DNA of 64,000 nucleotides from Prunus persica. Lineage: Eukaryota; Streptophyta; Magnoliopsida; Rosales; Rosaceae. The stretch spans positions 38,680,844-38,744,843 of the forward strand of contig NC_034009.1 of NCBI RefSeq assembly GCF_000346465.2, written 5' to 3'. Below are positions 57,685-64,000 of the stretch, in pieces. Position 1 is the stretch's first letter; each line of letters starts with the position of its first letter. The notes beneath the pieces were generated by a model, which did not search any database, was not told the DNA's origin, and saw only the letters and a program-made list of their open reading frames with translations. The translations under genes and the position numbers were made by a program.

Positions 57685-58339
57685 GATTAAAACCTCCTTT
57701 TTAAAATTTCATTTTTTATTAATTAAATAATATCTTAGCCTTATTTAAATACTTTCATTTGTAATTGTGTTTTAATTATTATTTCTTTAGTGAATAATTA
57801 GTATTAAATATTTTAATAAAAATCCTAGAAATTTGGTTTTGGTACCCAAATATTTTAGTATTCCAAAAATGGATTTTAGTCTCGAAACTTAAATCCAAGT
57901 CATAACGTGATTCGACAATATCAACTACTCATTGGAGTTTGATTGAAATACATGAACTTGAGTCCCACATTGGAAAATAAGAGAAAGTATCTACTCCTTA
58001 GTATGTTTAGGGTTCGAGGTTCGAGAAAGAGTTTGGAACAAGTTCTGAAGTTAGAGTTTTTTGTTCTATACTTGAATTTAATCAAACTAATTTTGTATTA
58101 AAAAAATGTAAACAAAATAATTTAAAATAATTAATTACTATTTATTAAGTAATTTATGAAATGTGTAAAATATTTAAATATTCACTAAAATAATAATAAT
58201 AAAAATATAATGACTAATTAAAGTAATTAAGAAAGGCTAAGATATTACGTAATTACATATATTAAACAATGGAAGTTGGCCCAAAAAAGAGAGTAAAGAA
58301 ACTAATTTTATATGTTTAAAATTATTATTATTATTTTTA

Positions 58340-58525
58340 ATAAAGTGAGAAAACCTCTCCCGATAGCATTTCGTCGGCACAAGTCTATTCCGGCGAACTT
58401 TGCTGGATTAGACCTTTTCCGACGAAATTTTCTCATGATGACGAAATGTCGTCGGAAGAGATCTAATTCGGTAAAGTTTGTAGAGATAGACCTGTGCTGA
58501 CGAAATTTCGTCGGGATAAAATTTA
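58340..58525. repeat. TTTCGTCGG palindrome cluster
   Basis: Multiple GACGAAATTTCGTCGG / TTTCGTCGGCA words in both orientations. A diverged relative lies at 57090-57200 (ACCTCTCC...CAACGAAATGTCTTCGGGAG). It looks like an internal part of an old DNA transposon; ends are not defined. Confidence 0.55.
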
Positions 58526-58936
58526 AAAATAAATAAATATAAATTTAGTATTTTTAGGTCCAATAAATTTTTATTTTAAATTATCTTTTTAGTAAATAAA
58601 TAATATCTTAACATTATTTAATTACTCTGATCTATAATAAAATCTTTGCGGGTTGGATACAGCCAAATCCGGATTAAAGGCAATTTTAGCTCTTTATAGA
58701 CTGCATTGCTGGTCCATGTTCTATATCATGGAATATTCTTACTATTATCAAGGATATTCATCATCGAGCCTTATCGTTTGTGAGTATTTTTTTTTTTCAG
58801 CATATCCTTAGAGAAGTTAATTTTGTGGATGATGATTTTGCTCCTAATTTTTTGATTTACAACCTCCTAAGTTATTCTTGATGATTTTGCTTCTTTTCCA
58901 AACCCCTCTTCTTGGCATAAAATTAATAAAAGAGAG

Positions 58937-59335
58937 AATTTTTGCAGCCACTTAACCACCACACTGCTGATGACTTTGTGTTTATAAATTATGGAATATA
59001 GTATATATAATACTTGCGAGACTTTCAAAAATTAAACAATTTAAACTCTCACGCTCTCACACACAATGGGGTTCGAACCCCTCTCCACTCCAGAATTTGC
59101 AGCCATTTCACCACCATGCTAACTTTGTGATTATAAATTATGGAATCTAGTATATATAATACTTGCGAGACTTTCAAAAATTAAACAATTTAAACTCACT
59201 CACGCTCTCGCACACAATGGGGTTTGTACCCCTCTCCACTCTGGAATTTGCAGCCACTTCACCACCACGCTGCTCATAATTTTGTGATTATAAACTATGG
59301 AATCTAGTATATATATTACTTGCAAGCTGCTTTTC
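58937..59335 (-). repeat. Tandem 150-bp repeats with tRNA-like boxes
   Basis: About two and a half units (period 149-157 bp) run from near 58972, 59121 and 59278. On the minus strand each full unit reads TGGTGGTGAAATGGCTGCAA (A-box-like), then GGGGTTCGAACCCC (perfect B box in the first unit, GGGTACAAACCCC in the second), then an AT-rich tail. The pattern suggests a SINE-type unit that became tandem. Confidence 0.7.
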
Positions 59336-59800
59336 AAGTTTCAACTTTTCATAGGAACTCTATGTGGTACTAAGTCACTTATGTATCTTACTATGCAACG
59401 TATAAAATGTAAAATAATGTAGTAAATCATTATATATAAATGATTGTGGTGTGTTTAATCATTTTTCATTAATTACTACATATTTTCTATACTCACGGTG
59501 TTTGTCAGCTCGCTATATAATCAAATTAAATTAGTTAAATCCATCATGCAATGCATTTCCTTCCAATTTTTTGTGATAAACTAATCGATAATTGACTAAA
59601 TAAGCATCCTCCAAAGTTTCAATAAAAATTTCCAAGTTTTTCTTACAATTTCCATGATTTTTATTCAATTTTTATCGATATCGATAATATCCCGATATTT
59701 CCATCGAAATTTCAATGTTTTTGGACTACCGATATTTCCGATATCACCGATATTTTAGACCTTGCTTTGAACCCACTTACTAATGAAATAATACGTTCAA
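59336..59800. other. Spacer, no recognised gene
   Basis: AT-rich; 59690-59760 is dense in ATCGATATC/CCGATATTTCC words, a short periodic low-complexity tract. Confidence 0.5.
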
Positions 59801-59829
59801 ACCTACGGAGGGGTTAAGCATGGGGAAAA

Positions 59830-60208
59830 TTACAGAGTTCAACTGAAGTGGACCTTGTGAAGGATTATGATTTAACAACATAATGTCGCATGGCTAGTGA
59901 TATTATAAGTCCACAAGACCCGCAATTTAGGAGAGTTCCAGATAAATTGTTGGAGAATGATACGACAGATGCATAACTTTTCTATGGAAAAACAAATACA
60001 AATAGTTGTTGCTTCAATGGCTCTTCACAACTTTATAAGATGTCATTCAATGATAGATCAAGAATTCCAACTGTATGATGATGATGATGAGCTACTTCCC
60101 TCTGGTGGGGCGGGAGTTACTATAGGAGAAGAGATGGTTGAAGAACAAAATCTAACCCATGGGCGTGAGATGGATTACTCAATCCGACGTCGTTCACTTA
60201 AAACCTAG
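59830..60208 (+). pseudogene. PIF/Harbinger transposase C-terminal fragment
   Basis: Open from 59957 with MHNFSMEKQIQIVVASMALH, NFIRCHSMIDQEFQLYDDDD. The pattern 'ALHNFIR.H...D.EF' close to the C-terminus is characteristic of plant Harbinger-type (DDE_Tnp_4) transposases. The catalytic DDE part and the upstream coding sequence are absent or broken (stops in 59820-59950). No terminal repeats were found. A dead remnant. Confidence 0.72.
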
Positions 60209-61759
60209 AGGAAAACAAAAGTTGAGTCAGGGTTGGGTCTTCCTCTTCGCGAGGAATAAGCCATTGACGGCGCCTCACAGAGCTTACATCGCATGGCAAC
60301 CATAGTTGCTGTTTGCACTAGCAGAGTGCATTTTCAGGCACCTCCAAAGTTTTTTCAGGCAAAGAGAGGTGCAGCTGCATTTCTTTGCACCTCTGTAGAT
60401 CAACCCAGTGGTCCTCTTCATTTAGAGGCTCTAAGTGGCCGTCTTGCCTGCTTATGTCCAAAGCCACCCTTGGAGTGAGGAAGAGAAAGGAAAAACGCTA
60501 GTCAGCTCCAAATCCACCATTTGTTTCTTCAAATAGTTGAGGTTTGCCAGCTGCGGTTGATCATGTCCAAGTTGTTGCGTGTGTAGTGAACACATGATAT
60601 TTGGTCCAAAGCAAAAGCAAAACAGGGAAAACGAAGGTTGAAATTAATGGTGTCTTTACAAGCAATTTCATTTGTTAATGCCATGTTCATGTAGGTTGAT
60701 CAAGGAATGTCAAACATGTTGTATTTTTTAAACACAAACTTCAAAGCAGTAGTACTATATGTTTATTCCCTTCATTTTTTTTGACCAACACATTATAAAT
60801 CGATAATTACAATAAACGACAAAATTGTGGTCACAGCACGAGGGCTCATTCGTCGAGACAAATGTTCCTATATATTACAGAGTGCATATTGCAAACAATA
60901 CAATGCTTTCGCCAAGATTTCTGTTGTTCCTTTTTTCATTCTGAAACTCATGAGCAGCCCTTTTCTACGAAGAAAAATGCATGCTACGTTACTCAAGTAA
61001 CTTAGAAAGCATGCAGCAAGAAGCTCAAACGTTTCGAATTTGAATCAAACGATACATGGACTTGCTCAGAGCACGCCAGATTTGCCCAGTAACCATTGTT
61101 TTCAAGGTACGAAGATGCGTGTATGAAGAATAAAAGATGTGAATTGGTCATCTGGGCTACATTTGATTTCAATTTGGAGAAACTCTGTCATGTATTCTAA
61201 TTCTACCTTGAGATTTTGGTTGTGTTAATCCTGGAACTTCAATTTGAAAGTTCAGCTCCAGAATTTGATATCGGACTGTCATTCTCACTGTTGTGGGCCT
61301 TGTGGCAATTGCTGTTGCTTTGATATCCGTATGCATTTATTTGGTGTGAGAGTTAAATATAACATTGTACATTCATGACATTACAGCAATCGTTGCCGTA
61401 GTGGGATTGATCTGCAATTCCTTGTTTTCTTTTCTGAAAATATTCATCAAGTTTTTTTTGAATGTGAAACGGGACTGAGTCTTTTGACTGAGCATTATTT
61501 TAAAGAAATTAAAAGGGGAGTGGTTGAAGAAAGCCCAAGGGTTTGAAAGGTCTTCGCCGCCGCGGTTGACATCTTCGGAGGGATGTAAATTTTTCTATGT
61601 GAGCGGTTGTGATGGGCGTTGAATTTTTCTTCATCTGGGGATCTAGAAAGATTATTATTTTTATTTTTTATTTTGATCCATGGCTAAAAGTACTAAAACC
61701 CTATAAAGAAGACTGTAGATACCGCTTCCAGAGCCCTTGGGCATCTGCCTGTCTGATTA
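60209..61759. other. Spacer with one small unassigned ORF
   Basis: A 61-codon frame (60293-60478, MATIVAVCTSRVHFQAPPKF) has moderately normal codon use and an ATG context that could be a plastid-type N-terminus, but it has no continuation that I can splice, so I do not call it a gene. The rest shows no coding signal. Confidence 0.45.
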
Positions 61760-62098
61760 ATGGCGTGTTTGTTTGCTCGAATGACTGATCTCGTAAACAA
61801 TACGGGAGTAGTTGTTCAGATACGAGAGGTCGAGGGAGATGATGATGGGGAAGGCGAACCATTTGCTACGCTGCAAATTGGGGATCGCACAGTGATCAGA
61901 GGGATGAAGTTTTTGGATCGAATGGCTGATTTGGGCCCCAGAAGCATTCATGTCACTGCGATACTTGCTGCTGGTTCCACCACGTTGATCTTTCCAGCGC
62001 AGTATTTCGCTGCCTACGGACGGGTCGTCTTTCGGCTTCACGACCAACAACTGGTGGTTGAGCCCGAAGAGATGTCCGGAATCCGCCGCATGAGGTAA
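61760..62098 (+). CDS. Unrecognised small protein or first exon (112 aa)
   Basis: Starts MACLFARMTDLVNNTGVVVQ and ends in MSGIRRMR. It is mixed alpha/beta in look (VVVQIREVEG, FATLQIGDRTVIRGMKF, VTAILAAGSTTLIFPAQYFA, GRVVFRLHDQQLVVEP), soluble, with no signal peptide, and I do not recognise a family. The last codons read ATG AGG TAA, which is also a splice donor (ATGAG followed by GTAAAT), so the frame may continue. A downstream acceptor at 62166-62167 would add PVRFLACV and a stop. The exon-like block at 63188-63306 does not join in phase directly from this donor. An ATG and a high-GC frame argue for a gene; the 3' structure is unsettled. Confidence 0.5.
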   Translation: MACLFARMTDLVNNTGVVVQIREVEGDDDGEGEPFATLQIGDRTVIRGMKFLDRMADLGPRSIHVTAILAAGSTTLIFPAQYFAAYGRVVFRLHDQQLVVEPEEMSGIRRMR

Positions 62099-63187
62099 AT
62101 CATCTCTCTCTGGCTCTTGCTGATGTATTTGCAATATCAATTTTGTCATGAGTGTGGTGAATTGCAGGCCGGTTAGGTTCTTAGCATGTGTTTGAGCAAA
62201 TCATCAAAACGGCCGGCGCGGATCATGAGCAATATTCATCGGTATCGTTTCTTGCTCTCTCTCTCTCGATAATATTTGATGAAAAGTGAATTATGGTTTT
62301 GCTCGCATGCCCACCAAGTGTTCGATCAAATGCCTAAATAAAGTTGGGTTGTGTTTTCACTTATAAAATACCCACCAAGTGTTCGATCAAATGTCTAAGT
62401 AAAGTTGAGCAGTAACAGTTAAACTATTTGTTAGATAGAGGTCGGTCTAGTAGCCTGACGATCCAGTTTCATACCCACTAATTGTTCTTGATTTTTTAAT
62501 TGACTCATACTAAGATTGCCAACAACAAAATAGTCTAACCATAATTGTCTACATCGGAAGTGCCAACAAAATCAATTTTGTGTTTGCATTGTGTCTCTAA
62601 AACCTTGTGTAGCCTAGTGACGCATTTCTGCTGGTGCTCTTCAACTGATGAAGTTTCACATGAATGCATAACTTCTTTTCAAGATACAGATTCTTTGTTT
62701 CCATCTGCCAATTGATGAATAAATTGACTGTGTTCACCACTATTGTCTGCATTGCCTTGCATTTGAGCAGGTCCGCTATAGAGCTGATCGTTTGGTCAAA
62801 TTTTAGGTTCACCTTGTGTAACATGATTTGGGGTTCCAGTTGGACTCACTGTCCATCTCTTGCTGACGTGCATTTACAAAATACTGCTACTATCAATTTA
62901 TATATGTTTCTTCAATATCAAAAGCTAACAAATTTGATATATGGGTGTTCAAGAATTATGATAAAAAAACGTAGACATCAAAATAGAGGCAGGGCAGATA
63001 AATTTCTTTTATGTGGGAAGGATACAGAGTTAATTTGGTGGTGTTTTCCCTGACCACTGTATAGTTTGCTGAGAACTGAGTTTCCTGGAAATGGGTTTCA
63101 TGGGAAAGTGTTTTTGTTCGTTTAATTTGGTGATTTTTGTTGGACATGATTTTCTTACATGGTTTCTCTTCTGCTCTGGAATTGCAG

Positions 63188-63306
63188 GGGGTGATGACAT
63201 TGACTATGCTGTTTTTCGGGGTGTAATGTTTTATGAAAGCACTTCGAACGAAGATCTTCTGGTTGAATTAAGCCGGTTTGTCACAAGGACTTCATATGAT
63301 TTCTGA
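63188..63306 (+). CDS. Possible terminal exon of an unrecognised gene
   Basis: Preceded by a good acceptor (TCTGGAATTGCAG). The frame reads GDDIDYAVFRGVMFYESTSN, EDLLVELSRFVTRTSYDF then stop TGA at 63304-63306. It looks coding. It may belong with the 61760 ORF through an intermediate exon that I could not place, because direct joining to the donor at 62096 is out of phase by one base. Confidence 0.4.
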
Positions 63307-64000
63307 GAAGATCTTATGTTGAGTTGTGTAATTTTAATTACTCTAAGAAGAGCATTGGTGAATTAATTGTCATTTTTAATGACAAAAGCAAGTTAATGAT
63401 GTCAAACCTTTTTATGCTACTTGTTTCTGGTTGCTCAAAATTTTCATGCATTGAAATCATGACATTCGTTTTCAGGTCATATATTAGTCCACCATTAATT
63501 AATTACTTGTAGGACTCAATATTAACCAAATCGGTTCATTATTCGTATCCAGTTTGGCTTGATTGATTGATATACGTAGTGGAGAAATTACAGGAGAAAA
63601 AAAGCAGCCACAACCATTCCTCGCCGACGAAGCCCCCCACCCCCACAGCCTGCCATGCCTGTCACCGATCTTTCTTTTTTCATCATCTTTCATATCTCTT
63701 CACTTTACAATTTGTCAACACACAACCTTGAACATTTAAAGGACGCTTGAGAATCATCATCTAGGAGGCCTAATAATTGCCATGGTCGACCCGGTATCTT
63801 TCTCTCTCAATGCAGGGTTCAATTAAATAATACTGAGGATCTGGAAGGAGTTTGGTTTATGGTCTCGAGGAATCAAATTGAGCATGCTTGTTAATCTGTA
63901 ATTGGATTAGAATCCGATTATGGGCACATCGCTTTATGGTGTATTAGAGTATCTCCAAGGGAGATATCAAATACCAAACATCAAATTTACACAGTTTTAC
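63307..64000. other. Right-edge spacer, no recognised gene
   Basis: No supportable coding exon, repeat with defined ends or RNA gene. Confidence 0.45.

Noticed and set aside
59041..59105. Possible tRNA on the minus strand (GGGGTTCGAACCCC)
   Set aside because: The T-arm-like palindrome is present, but no anticodon loop or acceptor stem of correct length; unit is repeated in tandem.
60293..60478. 61-codon plus-strand frame MATIVAVCTSRVHFQAPPKF
   Set aside because: Could be a plastid-type N-terminus, but there is no downstream exon that splices in frame and no recognised domain.
61757..62149. 130-codon minus-strand frame
   Set aside because: Antisense of the 61760 ORF; the plus-strand frame has the better start context and composition.

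Overview
The window is nuclear DNA from a eudicot plant. Genes have many short exons, GT-AG introns and AT-rich spacers, and the spacers are full of small transposons. Gene content and protein style suggest Rosaceae, most likely Prunus, but that is an inference made without a database search. All protein names rest on reading the spliced translations.

Layout, left to right: the first coding exon of a DUF1218 protein (minus, 82-171, running off the left edge); a 9 kb gene-free spacer with two abutting Helitron-like elements and a Mutator-type MITE; a GPI-anchored GH17 beta-1,3-glucanase (+, 9201-11357) followed by a decayed copy of its own tail; endonuclease V (minus, 12397-14841, 8 exons); a spacer with more Helitron-like copies and a 162-bp MITE; DCAF1 (+, 16950-25964, 14 exons, 1928 aa); a 6.8-kb LTR retroelement (26221-32998) starting 256 bp after the DCAF1 stop; a stray endonuclease V fragment; cytosolic aspartyl-tRNA synthetase (minus, 33830-37045, 10 exons); plastid N-acetylglutamate kinase (+, 38246-39232, no intron); a DDT-domain (DDR4-like) protein (minus, 39740-43649, 11 exons); then a gene-poor right half with two small three-pass membrane proteins (47945-48442 and 51858-52394), many repeat fragments, a dead PIF/Harbinger transposase piece and one unrecognised 112-aa ORF near 61.8 kb.

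From what I recall of Arabidopsis, the order DUF1218 - GH17 - endonuclease V - DCAF1 - AspRS matches At4g31130, 31140, 31150, 31160 and 31180, so the left half is a conserved gene block. The genes do not form a pathway. They are housekeeping functions: cell wall, nucleic-acid processing, CUL4 ubiquitin ligase substrate receptor, translation, arginine synthesis and chromatin remodelling.

The most unusual object is the LTR element. It has intact 177/176-bp LTRs and a perfect 5-bp target duplication, but no recognisable gag or pol. Behind the 5' LTR it carries pieces of three unrelated host genes (LRR, ARM-repeat and LURP-one-related). It also carries an intact 183-codon coiled-coil ORF on the antisense strand, a hairpin-containing tandem array, and a repeated module before the polypurine tract.
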